Source: CAJCIS01 sp965276755 (GTDB lineage: Bacteria > Pseudomonadota > Alphaproteobacteria > Acetobacterales > Acetobacteraceae). From it: a DNA stretch of 64,000 nt. Shown piece by piece: positions 33,783 through 43,054 of this stretch. The notes under the pieces are model-generated. The model was not told where the DNA came from and ran no database searches. It worked only from the letters and a program-made list of their open reading frames with translations. Positions within the stretch are counted from its first letter, which is position 1. Every line of letters starts with the position of its first letter. Position numbers and translations under genes: made by a program. The stretch spans positions 2,294,001 to 2,358,000 of the forward strand of contig OZ255625.1 of NCBI GenBank assembly GCA_965276755.1. Direction: 5' to 3'.

Positions 33783-34507
33783 GCCGCACCTTCCAGCAGG
33801 GTGCGCAGAAGCGCGCCCTGGGCGGCGAGCAGCGCGGGGTCATCGACGGCGCGCGGCGTGGGGCCGCTCAGGTGCAGCGGTTCGGACAGCGCCGCCGGAA
33901 AGCCCGACATCACCAGCACGCGATCGGCGAGGCGGCACGCCTCCATAGGGTCGTGCGTCACCAGCAGCACCGTGCGCCCGGCCAGCACGCGCGCGGCGAG
34001 CCCCTGAACCTGCGCACGCGTCAGCCCGTCCAGCGCGGAAAAGGGTTCATCCATCAGCACGATGGGCTTGTTCTCATACAGCGTGCGCGCCAGGGCGACC
34101 CGCTGGCGCATGCCGCCCGAGAGCGTTGCCGGTCGCGCCGCCTCCGCGCCGGCCAGGCCGACCGCAGCCAGCAGATGGCGCGCATGGGCCCGATCGGGCC
34201 GCGTGCCGCGCAGGCGTGCGCCCAGGCACACGTTGGCTTGCGCGCTGAGCCAGGGCAGCAGCAGATCCTGCTGGCCCATATAGGCGATGCGCCCGGCCAG
34301 GCCTGCGCCGTCGCTGGCCCCAATCGTGCCGGCCTCGGCGACATGCAGGCCGGCGAGCACGCGCAGCAGCGTGGTCTTGCCCACGCCGCTGGCGCCCAGC
34401 AGCGCGGTCCAGGCCCCACCTGGCAGCTCCGCGTCCAGCCCATCGAACAGCAGGCTGGCGCCCAGGCGGACGCACAGCGATCTGATCCGGATGGCGGGGC
34501 CGCGCAT
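33779..34507 (-). CDS. thiZ: ThiZ-like ABC transporter ATPase
   Basis: A 242-residue ABC ATPase of the nitrate/taurine/thiamine-precursor subfamily. Walker A is ALLGASGVGKTTLLRVL, Q-loop YMGQQDLLLPW, signature LSGGMRQRVALARTL, Walker B IVLMDEPFSALDGLTR, and switch His in LLVTHDPMEA. It is translationally coupled to the permease. ATG 34507 faces the flavoprotein gene with little room, so the two divergent promoters must overlap. No riboswitch is visible in front of it. Confidence 0.87.
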   Translation of the reverse strand: MRGPAIRIRSLCVRLGASLLFDGLDAELPGGAWTALLGASGVGKTTLLRVLAGLHVAEAGTIGASDGAGLAGRIAYMGQQDLLLPWLSAQANVCLGARLRGTRPDRAHARHLLAAVGLAGAEAARPATLSGGMRQRVALARTLYENKPIVLMDEPFSALDGLTRAQVQGLAARVLAGRTVLLVTHDPMEACRLADRVLVMSGFPAALSEPLHLSGPTPRAVDDPALLAAQGALLRTLLEGAA

Positions 34508-34551
34508 GCGCGCTTATGGGCAGAAGCCGCGCGCCCGGCTATCCTGCGTGC

Positions 34552-36507
34552 ATGACTCCATCTGACAAGGCGTTGGGCATGGGTGCGCCGATCACCCGGC
34601 GCGACTTTTTGGACGGCGTGCTGATCAGCGCCGCCGCGGCCGCGCTGCCTGCTGCCGGCCATTACGCCGGCGCCCCGCAGGACAGCCAGGGCTACTATCC
34701 GCCGCGCCTGCTGGGCATGCGCGGCAGCCATCCCGGCTCCTTTGAGGCCGCGCACGCGCTGCGCGACGGCACGTTTTGGGACCGCGCCGAAAAGCCCGCC
34801 GGCGCCGAACAGGATTTTGACCTCGTGATTGTCGGCGCCGGCATCTCCGGCCTGGCGGCGGCCTATTTCTACCGTGCGCAGCGCCCGGCCTCGCGCATCC
34901 TGATCCTGGACAATCACGACGATTTCGGCGGCCATGCAAAGCGCAACGAGTTTACGCTGGCAGACGGGCGCATGGGCCTGATCAATGGCGGCACGCTGGA
35001 AATAGACTCGCCGCGGCCGTATAGCGCGGTGGCGGACGGTCTGCTGCGCGCGCTAGGCATTTATCCCGAGGCGCTGGAACGCGCCTCCACCGGGGCACAA
35101 TACACCGACCATTTCGGCGCAAGTGCCACTGCTGCCACGAACGGGGATTTCTACGGACGCCATGGCATGTCACGCGGCCTGTTCCTGCGCCGTGAGCAAT
35201 TCGGGCGTGACGCGCTGCTGGCGGGCATGAACAAGAAGCCCTGGGCCGCATTGCTGCGCGCGGCCCCGCTGAGCGATGCAGTCAAGCGCGACGCCACCCG
35301 CATCTGGGAAGGCACAGGCGACCACATGCCGGGCCTGAGTTCGGCGCAGAAGAAGGATCGCCTCTCGCGCATCAGCTACGGCGATTACATGGTGCAAATC
35401 ATGGGCGCCGATCCGGGCGTGCTGCCGATCTTCCAGGACATGACGCATGATGAATGGGGCGTGGGGATCGATGCCGTCTCGGCACTCGATGCATGGGGCT
35501 TCGGATTACCTGGCTTTGATGGGTTGAAGCTGGAGGACGGCATCACGCCGCGCATGGGCTTCACGCCGGCGGGCTATGAGCAGGGCGGGTCCTACAAGTT
35601 CCATTTCCCTGACGGCAACGCTTCAATCGCGCGCCTGCTGGTGCGCGCGCTGATACCAACGGCAATGCCGGGCCAAACCGTCACGGACGTGGTCACCGCG
35701 CACGCCGATTATTCGCAGCTCGACCGGCCAGGCAATGCGGTGCGCATTCGCCTGTCAAGCATCGTCGCCGGCGTGCGCAATCTGGGCGGGGCGGACAAAT
35801 CCCAAGGCGTGGAGCTGGTTTATGACCGGCTGGGCAAACTGACGCGTGTGCGCGCAAAAGCGGCCATCATGGCCTGCTACAACATGATGATTCCCTATCT
35901 GTGCCCGGACATGCCGGCCGCACAGAAGGACGGGCTGCACTACATGGTCAAGACGCCACTGATCTACACCAGCGTCGCCATTCGCAATTGGCGCGCCTGG
36001 CAGAAGCTGGGCGTCTCCAGCGTCTATGCGCCCGGCTGCTACCACATGACCATGGCGCTCGATCCGGTGACCACGATCGGATCTTTCCGCAGTGTGGCGG
36101 GCGTGGATGCGCCCGTGCTCGTGCACATGGTGCGCACGCCGTGCTCGCCTGGACTGGACGAGCGCGCGCAGAACCGCATCGGCCGCGCAGATATTCTGGC
36201 GACCTCGTTGGAAACGTTCGAGCGCAATATCCGCGAGCAGATGGGGCGCATATTGGGGCCGGGCGGGTTCGATCCGGCGCGCGACATCACGGCGATTACG
36301 GTCAATCGCTGGCCGCACGGGTATGCTTATGAGTATAATTATTTGTTCGATCCCATTTGGGCGCCTGGGCAGGCGCCGCATGAGATTGGGCGGCGGCCGT
36401 TCGGGCGGATACTGATCGCCAATTCGGATTCGGGGGCGGGGGCTTATACCGATGTGGCTATTGATCAGGGGCACCGCGCGGTGCGGGAGGCGTTTGCGCT
36501 TATATAG
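34552..36507 (+). CDS. Tat-exported FAD oxidoreductase, spermidine dehydrogenase-like
   Basis: A 651-residue flavoprotein. A twin-arginine signal (ITRRDFLDGVLISAAAAALP) indicates folded export to the periplasm. The Rossmann FAD motif is DFDLVIVGAGISGLAAAYFY, followed by LILDNHDDFGGHAKRNEF, as in SpdH-type spermidine dehydrogenases. The C-terminal NSDSGAGAYTDVAIDQGHRA also fits. ATG 34552 puts the Tat motif about 18 residues in; ATG 34516 is possible but overlaps the divergent ATPase promoter. A polyamine role is supported only by similarity and by the glutamine-synthetase-like gene next door. Confidence 0.8.
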   Translation: MTPSDKALGMGAPITRRDFLDGVLISAAAAALPAAGHYAGAPQDSQGYYPPRLLGMRGSHPGSFEAAHALRDGTFWDRAEKPAGAEQDFDLVIVGAGISGLAAAYFYRAQRPASRILILDNHDDFGGHAKRNEFTLADGRMGLINGGTLEIDSPRPYSAVADGLLRALGIYPEALERASTGAQYTDHFGASATAATNGDFYGRHGMSRGLFLRREQFGRDALLAGMNKKPWAALLRAAPLSDAVKRDATRIWEGTGDHMPGLSSAQKKDRLSRISYGDYMVQIMGADPGVLPIFQDMTHDEWGVGIDAVSALDAWGFGLPGFDGLKLEDGITPRMGFTPAGYEQGGSYKFHFPDGNASIARLLVRALIPTAMPGQTVTDVVTAHADYSQLDRPGNAVRIRLSSIVAGVRNLGGADKSQGVELVYDRLGKLTRVRAKAAIMACYNMMIPYLCPDMPAAQKDGLHYMVKTPLIYTSVAIRNWRAWQKLGVSSVYAPGCYHMTMALDPVTTIGSFRSVAGVDAPVLVHMVRTPCSPGLDERAQNRIGRADILATSLETFERNIREQMGRILGPGGFDPARDITAITVNRWPHGYAYEYNYLFDPIWAPGQAPHEIGRRPFGRILIANSDSGAGAYTDVAIDQGHRAVREAFALI

Positions 36508-36559
36508 GAAGGAATCAGTCCTTTTTTGAAAAAAAGGACCAAAAACTTTTATCTGTAAA
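36507..36559. repeat. family B half-element, copy B5
   Basis: One hairpin, AGTCCTTTTTTGAAAAAAAG plus GACC, followed by AAAAACTTTTATCTG. The second arm is missing; instead half of a family A element begins directly after it. Confidence 0.85.
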
Positions 36560-36604
36560 CGGATGACGGGGGGTTTGGGGGGGATGGCACATCTCCCCCA
36601 ACCT
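36560..36604. repeat. family A half-element, copy A6
   Basis: Only the right arm is present: GGATGACGGGGGGTTTGGGG and GGATGGCACATCTCCCCCAA. Joined head to tail to B5, it forms a B/A hybrid between two convergent genes. Confidence 0.85.
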
Positions 36605-36620
36605 TGACTTGCGCGCTTGC

Positions 36621-37892
36621 CTACAAATAAAACCCCAACTCCCGCTCCCCAATCTCCGCAAAAAGCGCCGCCAGTTCCCCACGCTTGCACGCACAAAACA
36701 ACGCAGGAAACCGCTCCGGCAAATACGCCGCAAGCGCATCGCCCGCCTCCAGCGTCGCCAACGCCGTCACCAAATCCCGCGGCGCATCCGTGGCTGCCAC
36801 CGGCGCCAGGCCGTGCGTCACGCCATGATGCAGCCCAGCCAGCACGCACGCCATGACCAGATGCGGGCTCGCATCCGCGCACGCCACGCGATGCTCGATC
36901 CGCCGTGACGCAGCACCGCAGGTTGGAATGCGGAACGCCACGCGCCGATCATTCTCCCCCCAGGCCCCATTCGCGCTGACAAACGCGCCGGCCTGATAGC
37001 GCCGATACGCCGAAAAACTCGGCGCGAATATTGCCATGCTCTGCGCGTGCAACGCCTGCATGCCGCCCACCGCCTGTTCCAGCAGCGCCTGTCCGCCCTC
37101 ACCGCCGAAGCGATTGCGCCCCGCCTGATCGACCAGGCTGACATGCACGTGCAAGCCGCTGCCGGGATACTCGGCATAGGGCTTTGCCATGAAACTCGCC
37201 TGCAGCCCGATCGAGTTTGCCACGCCAATCGTGGCGCGGCGCAATAGTGCAGCCTGGTCGGCCGCGTTCAACGGATCGTCCGTATGCCGGAGATTGACCT
37301 CGAACTGGCCGGGCCCGTATTCGGACACCATCGTCCCCGCGGCGATGCCCTGCGCGCCCAATGCATCGTGCAGCCGATGCAGGAAGGCGGCATGGTCTTC
37401 CACACGCTGCATGCACAAATGCCCGGCCGAGCCATGCGGCGCTGCGCCAGGCGGATGTGGCCGCCCATGCGCATCGACATCGACCAGATAGAATTCGAGC
37501 TCGCACGCGACGACGGGATACAACCCATCGGCCCGCAGGCGCGCAATCACGCGGGCCAATACCTCCCGCGGATCGAACCACAGCGGCGCGCCGTCCGGCC
37601 CGCGCATGCTCAGCAGCGATTGCGCCACCGCCTGGGACGCCCAAGGAACAGGCCACGTTTGCCCCAAAACCGGCCAGCCCAGCGCGTCGGGATCGCCATC
37701 CTGGGTTCCCAGTCCCAGCGGCCCCTGCGCGTTTCCCTGCGCGTCCAGCACCAGCGCGCTTGCCGAAAAGGCCACGCTGTCCCCGGTCCAGTCCGCGGCG
37801 GGCAGACGCTTGCCGCGTGCAATGCCGTTCAGGTCGAAGACAAAGGCGTCCACGAACCGCGTGCCCGCGGGCAGCCCATCCGGCTCAGCCAT
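36621..37892 (-). CDS. glutamine synthetase-family ligase (gamma-glutamylpolyamine synthetase-like)
   Basis: A 423-residue cytoplasmic ligase of the glutamine synthetase III/PuuA-like branch, shorter at the front than GlnA. Conserved active-site stretches are VACELEFYLVDVDAHGRP, MVSEYGPGQFEVNLRH, FMAKPYAEYPGSGLHVHVSL and RRIEHRVACADASPHLVMA, where GlnA has RIP-type residues. ATG 37892 (MAEPDGLPAGTRF) is chosen; an upstream in-frame start at 37979 adds a poor extension. PuuA-like enzymes join glutamate to putrescine or other amines. The neighbouring spermidine-dehydrogenase-like gene supports polyamine use, but this is inference. Confidence 0.83.
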   Translation of the reverse strand: MAEPDGLPAGTRFVDAFVFDLNGIARGKRLPAADWTGDSVAFSASALVLDAQGNAQGPLGLGTQDGDPDALGWPVLGQTWPVPWASQAVAQSLLSMRGPDGAPLWFDPREVLARVIARLRADGLYPVVACELEFYLVDVDAHGRPHPPGAAPHGSAGHLCMQRVEDHAAFLHRLHDALGAQGIAAGTMVSEYGPGQFEVNLRHTDDPLNAADQAALLRRATIGVANSIGLQASFMAKPYAEYPGSGLHVHVSLVDQAGRNRFGGEGGQALLEQAVGGMQALHAQSMAIFAPSFSAYRRYQAGAFVSANGAWGENDRRVAFRIPTCGAASRRIEHRVACADASPHLVMACVLAGLHHGVTHGLAPVAATDAPRDLVTALATLEAGDALAAYLPERFPALFCACKRGELAALFAEIGERELGFYL

Positions 37893-38051
37893 TCGCCGAG
37901 TCCGCGATAGCGGCAAAGGAAGCACAATGGCCGGCAATAGCGCACTGCTGCATCGGCACGACGCTTGCAACACTTGCAACAGCGCACAGCATCGGAATTA
38001 TGATCACAAACCCTGCTCCCCCAATCGACGCAAGAAGTGGCAAGCTTATCC

Positions 38052-40508
38052 ATGCACAGCAAGCGCCTCGCCTACGCCTTGACGGGTCTGCTCGCCGGCG
38101 GCGCGGCATTTGCCCAAACGACCGCCGATCCGATCGGCTCCAAGCCGCGCGCCAAGGTCGAGGAAATCACCGTCACCGCACAGAAGCGCGCTGAGAACGT
38201 ACGCAAAGTTCCGCTCAGCGTGACGGTTTTGAGCGGGCGCCAGATCAAGGCAGATCACATCCAGAACTTCGCCGATCTGACACGCGCCGTGCCCAACCTT
38301 TCCTTTTCCAGCCAGGCCGGCGCGGGCCTGTCAACGCTCGAATTGCGCGGCATTGCCAGCCAGGCCGGCACGGCCACGGTGGCGCTCTACCTGAATGACG
38401 TGTCGCTGACCACACGCAATATCTACACCGAAGGCACGGCCGAGCCGCGCTTTCTCGACATCTCGCGCATCGAGGTGCTGCGCGGCCCGCAAGGCACGCT
38501 CTATGGCGCAAGCGCGCTCGGCGGCACGCTGAAATACATCACCAACCAGCCGCAGATGAACGTTTATGCCGGCAGCCTGTTCAGCGAACTATCCGGCACC
38601 GATCACAGCGGCGGGCCGAACTGGGACGAACAGGCGGTTGCCAATATCCCGATCGCAACAGACAAAGCGGTGCTACGTGTAGCTGGCGAAACGGGCGGCG
38701 ATGCCGGCTATATCGACAACATCAACGGCGCCACGGGCCGGGTCATCAAATCTGGCATCAATAGCCAGGGCTTCGATGTCGCTAACGCGACCCTTCTGCT
38801 GAAGCCGAATGACTGGCTGACGATCATACCGTCGGCGTTCTGGCAGAAGACCATCACGCGCGATGTCGATGCGCAGTACCTCGCATTGCCATTGTATGAG
38901 ACGCCAAAGACCGTTGCAGAGCCGGGCCACGACAAGATGTTCGTGCCGAGCGTGACGGTGAACGCCGATCTCGGCTTCGCCAACCTGGTATCGATCACCA
39001 GTTCCTACGTGCGCACTTTCGAACGCACGCTCGACAGCACGATCTACAACAACCTCTCGCTCTACGTCTGCGATCCGCTCAACCTTGCGCTGACATGTCC
39101 GAACGAGCCAGCCATCGTGGCGCCCCCAGGCCTTTACAATGCCCTGTTCAACTTGCCGAGCTACACCTTCTACAACAACCAGACGCGCCAGTTCCAGCAG
39201 GAGGTACGCCTGGTCTCCAAACCCTACGATCCCGAAGGCCTGCCTTTCACCTGGATCGCCGGCCTCTACTACTCGGACGAGACCACCAAATCGACCGACA
39301 CGGAGACCGTGCAAGGTGCGAACGCCATTTTCAATGAATTCCACGCCGACCCATCCAATCCGGACGTGATTTCCGGCGGCGCCCCCGGCTTTATCCAGAA
39401 CGATTACGTCTTCCGTGGCCTGCAGACCTACAACACCGCGCAATACGCCGTCTTCGGCGAAGGAACCTATTATCCCATGCCGAATATCCGCCTTACCGCG
39501 GGCGCGCGCTACCTCTATGCGCGCGATGGCGAGGGCTCGGACGAGGAGGAATTCTACAGCTACGGCCTGACGGGGCCGACCAGCAGCGTTGGCCATTTTT
39601 ACTCCTTGCAACCAAAATTCGCCGCGGGCTGGGACACATCGCCCATCAACACGATCTACGCCAATGCGTCCAAGGGCTTCCGCCTCGGCAGCGAGAACCG
39701 GCGCATCGCCTACATTCCCGGCGATGCGGCATCGGCCGGCACGCCATCATTTGACCTGGCCAATCTCGGCCTGCACAGCTCGCCCACTCAATACGGTCCA
39801 GACAAGCTGTGGAATTTCGAACTGGGCGACAAGTTCCGCCTCTTCGACGGCAGGCTAGTCGGGTCGGCGGATGTCTTCTACATCTTGTGGGACAACATCC
39901 AACAGCAGATCCCGCTCGTGACTTCTGGCCTGGATTTCGAAACCAACGCCGGCAACGCCACGAGCTACGGCGGCGAGTTCGAACTGCGCTCCCGCATAAC
40001 CGACCAGACGGTGATCGGCCTGTCTGGGAGCTACACGCACGCGACCCTCGACCGCGGCGTCTATATTGGCGGCGCGCCGCTGACCGGCACCGCGAAAGGT
40101 GAGAGCGTGCCAGGCGTGCCGGTCTTCAACATCGACGTCGATGCGCGCCGGGATTTCATCATCAGCGACAAGATCACCGGCTTCGCGACCATCGACATTC
40201 CCTATGTTGGCCACAGCAACGGCAATGATATCGCGGGTAACGCCGATTACGAACGGCCAGGCTACGTCACTCTGGATGCAGCCGTGGGACTCGATTATGG
40301 GCCGTGGGAATTTACGCTTTTTGGCAAAAATTTAGCCAATAGCAACAAGATCATCCAGCGACCCGACATCCAGGGCTCGGGCGTCGATGCGCCCGGGACG
40401 AACATGCCGCTGTACGGATTCAATTATTTGGGGACGACGCTGGCCAATACGCAAGGGTTTACATTGCGGCCCTTGACCGTGGGTGTGAATGCGACGGTGA
40501 AGTTTTAG
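38052..40508 (+). CDS. TonB-dependent outer-membrane receptor
   Basis: An 818-residue receptor. A signal peptide (MHSKRLAYALTGLLAGGAAF) is followed by a probable TonB box region VEEITVTAQKRAENVRKVPL, typical of the large IroE/FecA-like group in sphingomonads and acetic acid bacteria. The plug contains FLDISRIEVLRGPQGTLYGA and the barrel ends LTVGVNATVKF. ATG 38052 begins the signal peptide; GTG 38037 is a possible alternative. No regulator or inner-membrane transporter is beside it, and the ligand is unknown. Confidence 0.92.
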   Translation: MHSKRLAYALTGLLAGGAAFAQTTADPIGSKPRAKVEEITVTAQKRAENVRKVPLSVTVLSGRQIKADHIQNFADLTRAVPNLSFSSQAGAGLSTLELRGIASQAGTATVALYLNDVSLTTRNIYTEGTAEPRFLDISRIEVLRGPQGTLYGASALGGTLKYITNQPQMNVYAGSLFSELSGTDHSGGPNWDEQAVANIPIATDKAVLRVAGETGGDAGYIDNINGATGRVIKSGINSQGFDVANATLLLKPNDWLTIIPSAFWQKTITRDVDAQYLALPLYETPKTVAEPGHDKMFVPSVTVNADLGFANLVSITSSYVRTFERTLDSTIYNNLSLYVCDPLNLALTCPNEPAIVAPPGLYNALFNLPSYTFYNNQTRQFQQEVRLVSKPYDPEGLPFTWIAGLYYSDETTKSTDTETVQGANAIFNEFHADPSNPDVISGGAPGFIQNDYVFRGLQTYNTAQYAVFGEGTYYPMPNIRLTAGARYLYARDGEGSDEEEFYSYGLTGPTSSVGHFYSLQPKFAAGWDTSPINTIYANASKGFRLGSENRRIAYIPGDAASAGTPSFDLANLGLHSSPTQYGPDKLWNFELGDKFRLFDGRLVGSADVFYILWDNIQQQIPLVTSGLDFETNAGNATSYGGEFELRSRITDQTVIGLSGSYTHATLDRGVYIGGAPLTGTAKGESVPGVPVFNIDVDARRDFIISDKITGFATIDIPYVGHSNGNDIAGNADYERPGYVTLDAAVGLDYGPWEFTLFGKNLANSNKIIQRPDIQGSGVDAPGTNMPLYGFNYLGTTLANTQGFTLRPLTVGVNATVKF

Positions 40509-40634
40509 GAAGCAATTCTTTTTTTGAAAAAAAGGACCAAAAAACTCTTGTCAGTTTGGACACAGGGTCCTTGCACACGCACGCCTAACAGACAAAAGTT
40601 TTTTGCTTCTTTTTTTCAAAAAAGAAGCCCTTCC
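40509..40634. repeat. family B intergenic inverted repeat, copy B6 (full)
   Basis: The left arm has AATTCTTTTTTTGAAAAAAA then GGACCAAAAAACTCTTGTC; a 40-bp centre follows; the right arm is GACAAAAGTTTTTTGCTTC with its hairpin. It exactly fills the gap between two convergent genes. Confidence 0.9.
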
Positions 40635-41213
40635 TTACTTCTCTCCCAACCCCGCAAAAAGCCTGGCACTCGGCGGCCAAGCCTTCATGATCGGCGCACG
40701 AAAGATCACCGCCGCGGCAACAAGACCCAGGACGAGCGCAATGCTCGCAGCCCATGCCAGTACGGGCGGCCCGACGGTTGTGGCAGGGCTGTGCAAGGGA
40801 GCGTTTATGCTAACCCGCGGCTCTGATCGCCGCGCTTTCAGTGGCGGCGGCTCGGGAATAATGTCGGGCTCAGTTGCCATTGGGGGCGCCGGCTCCTGCC
40901 ATGCCGGTTCTGGCACGGCCAACGTGGCTGGCTCATCCTCATGCGCCGGTTGTTCGGAAGGCATCATCGGCAATGGATCGCCATTCGCGGGCGCGGGCGA
41001 ACCCTCGTGCACCTCTGTCACAAACGCCCGTTTGTCGGCCATGATCTCCTTCGCCAAGGGCGAAGGGGGCACCGGAGGCGACGGCTCGGGCGCGGCCAAA
41101 TCCGCAGGCACCCACTCCCCGCTACAGCGTGCGCAACGCATCTTCCTGCGAGACGTCACGACCGCCTCGGGCACCTCGTACTGGGCGTGGCAGGACGGGC
41201 AGACGATCTTCAT
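40635..41213 (-). CDS. MJ0042-type zinc-ribbon membrane protein
   Basis: 192 residues. The N-terminus MKIVCPSCHAQYEVPEAVV with MRCARCSGEWVP is the MJ0042 zinc ribbon (four cysteines). A long Pro/Glu-rich linker follows, then one membrane helix near 150-170 (VLAWAASIALVLGLVAAAVI). Alphaproteobacterial proteins of this build are usually found beside ftsE, ftsX, ydcF and plsC. Here ydcF and plsC are present on the other side of a divergent gap, but ftsEX are missing. Function is unknown. Confidence 0.85.
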   Translation of the reverse strand: MKIVCPSCHAQYEVPEAVVTSRRKMRCARCSGEWVPADLAAPEPSPPVPPSPLAKEIMADKRAFVTEVHEGSPAPANGDPLPMMPSEQPAHEDEPATLAVPEPAWQEPAPPMATEPDIIPEPPPLKARRSEPRVSINAPLHSPATTVGPPVLAWAASIALVLGLVAAAVIFRAPIMKAWPPSARLFAGLGEK

Positions 41214-41261
41214 CGCGCACGTTCATAGTGCAACACTGCCCGCCGGCAAACGCCCAACGCA

Positions 41262-41303
41262 AAATCGACGGGGGTCTGGGGGGGATGGCACATCTCCCCC
41301 AGC
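41262..41303. repeat. family A half-element, copy A7
   Basis: Right arm only (AATCGACGGGGGTCTGGG, then GATGGCACATCTCCCCCAG). It lies in the divergent gap between the zinc-ribbon gene and ydcF, where gene loss is suspected. Confidence 0.85.
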
Positions 41304-41455
41304 TTTCCTTGCACTTCACGCGGCTTCGCCGTCGCCCCCCGCTTGGCAACACACCCCCCCGCGCGGCACAACGGCGGTATGGTGAGGCTGAACGGCGTCG
41401 GGGTGTTCTACGGGCGCGCGGCCGCCGCCCCGGTCCAGTTGCGGCGGCTGCCATA

Positions 41456-42055
41456 ATGCGACGCGCGGCGCCTGCGCTGGCGTTTCTGGCCTGTCTTGCG
41501 GCCCTGTGCTGGGTGGCCGGCTTCGTGTGGTTCGTGCGCGATGTCATGCGCCCGGCCAGCCTGCCGCCGCGCGCGGACGGCATCGTGGCATTGACCGGTG
41601 GGGCGGATCGCATCGCCACGGCGATCGAAATGTTGCAACAGGATCGTGCCCGCCTGCTGCTGATCTCCGGCGTGGGGCCGGCAACCGAGTTCGCAGCTCT
41701 TTTTCGCGGCACGGGGATCGCACCCGGCACCCTGGCCGGGCGCATCACCGTCGGGCGCACGGCCACCGACACGCTGGGCAATGCCGATGAGGCGGCCGAT
41801 TGGGCGCGCGCGCATGGGCTGCACTCGCTGATCGTGGTCACCGCCAGCTACCACATGCGCCGCGCGCTGACTGAAATCGGCCGCACGTTGCCCGACGCGC
41901 AGCTTTTTCCAGCCCCCGTGCTGCCCCCTGCTTTGCGCGGCGCCGCTGGGCTGTCCACATTGCGCCTGCTCGCCGGCGAGTACACCAAATACCTCGCCGC
42001 CGAATGCGGGCTCACCCTGCTCCAGCGCGAGCGCGATGGGGGGATTGCCGGATGA
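41456..42055 (+). CDS. YdcF-family (DUF218) membrane protein
   Basis: A 199-residue protein with one N-terminal membrane helix (ALAFLACLAALCWVAGFVWF) and a DUF218 domain: ADGIVALTGGADRIATAIEM, RLLLISGV, RTATDTLGNADEAADWA and LIVVTASYHMRRALTEIGR. The family includes ElyC/SanA-like envelope proteins. ATG 41456 precedes the helix. Its stop overlaps the plsC start (ATGA), so the two genes are coupled; a role in envelope lipid handling is plausible but unproven. Confidence 0.9.
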   Translation: MRRAAPALAFLACLAALCWVAGFVWFVRDVMRPASLPPRADGIVALTGGADRIATAIEMLQQDRARLLLISGVGPATEFAALFRGTGIAPGTLAGRITVGRTATDTLGNADEAADWARAHGLHSLIVVTASYHMRRALTEIGRTLPDAQLFPAPVLPPALRGAAGLSTLRLLAGEYTKYLAAECGLTLLQRERDGGIAG

Positions 42056-42813
42056 TCCTGCTGCGGGCGGCCCTGTTCAACGCCTACTTCTTCGGCCTGA
42101 CGTTCGTGCTCGGCGTGGCCGGACTAGCCGTGCGCGCCTTCGCGCGGCCGCGCATCTTCGACTTTGCGCGGTTCTGGGCGCGCCTGGTCATTGCGGGTGC
42201 GCAATACATTTGCGGCATCCGCGTCGCCGTCACCGGAATTGAGCATCTGCCTGAAGATGGCCCCGCTTTGCTGGCCAGCGAGCACCAATCGGCCTTCGAC
42301 ACGCTGATCTGGATGACGCTGCTCCCCCGCCCGAGCTACGTGGTCAAGCACGAACTGACCCGCATCCCGCTCTTCGGGCCCCTGCTGGCGCCGGCGGGCA
42401 TGATCCCGATCGATCGCGGCGCGGGGGCGGCCGCCCTGCGCGGCCTGCTCGGCCAGGCGCGGCGGGCGCGGCAGGCAGGCAGGCAGATCATCATCTTCCC
42501 CCAGGGCACGCGGGTGGCACCGGGACAGCACGTGCCGCTTCAGCCCGGCATAACTGCCATTGCCACCCACCTGAACCTGCCGGTCACACCCATTGCCACC
42601 GACTCTGGCGCGTATTGGGGGCGGCGGGCGTTTAGAAAGTTTCCTGGCACGATCCACATCGCCATTGGGCCACCGATCGCCCCTCCGGTGGGACGTGCCG
42701 CGCTGCTGGCGGCAATCGAGGATTTCTGGCGCCAGGCCGCATCGATGGCATATGAGCCTGTGGATAAATCTGTGGACGGTGTGGCTGGCCAGCTCTCGCT
42801 CACGGTGAAGTGA
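42052..42813 (+). CDS. plsC: 1-acyl-sn-glycerol-3-phosphate acyltransferase
   Basis: A 253-residue membrane acyltransferase that makes phosphatidic acid. The catalytic motif appears as LLASEHQSAFDTLIW (variant HQSAFD of the usual H-x4-D), the substrate motifs as GMIPIDRGAGAAA and IIIFPQGTRVAPGQ. ATG 42052 is coupled to the upstream stop. Length and motifs are normal for PlsC. Confidence 0.93.
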   Translation: MILLRAALFNAYFFGLTFVLGVAGLAVRAFARPRIFDFARFWARLVIAGAQYICGIRVAVTGIEHLPEDGPALLASEHQSAFDTLIWMTLLPRPSYVVKHELTRIPLFGPLLAPAGMIPIDRGAGAAALRGLLGQARRARQAGRQIIIFPQGTRVAPGQHVPLQPGITAIATHLNLPVTPIATDSGAYWGRRAFRKFPGTIHIAIGPPIAPPVGRAALLAAIEDFWRQAASMAYEPVDKSVDGVAGQLSLTVK

Positions 42814-43054
42814 GTGTTCCAAGCGGCTGTAAATGCCTCCTATTTCGGGAACTTGCAACTGCTGCGTGTGCCTGTGCAGCTATTTATTTCAGGGGAAAAC
42901 TTGGGCCAAGTGCCTGTTCCAATTGCCTATAAGGCGCTCGTCTCGGGCGCGCGCGTTCTCAGCCGCCGAGCGCTCGCGCTGGGCGTGCGCGATTTGCCGG
43001 CGCGCATGGCCACAGTGTGGATGATACGCCTTTCCGCAGCTCCAGGCTGACCGC

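Noticed and set aside
42814..43054. Short frame between plsC and the DUF2125 gene
   Set aside because: It begins directly at the plsC stop, has no binding site or domain, and looks like chance.
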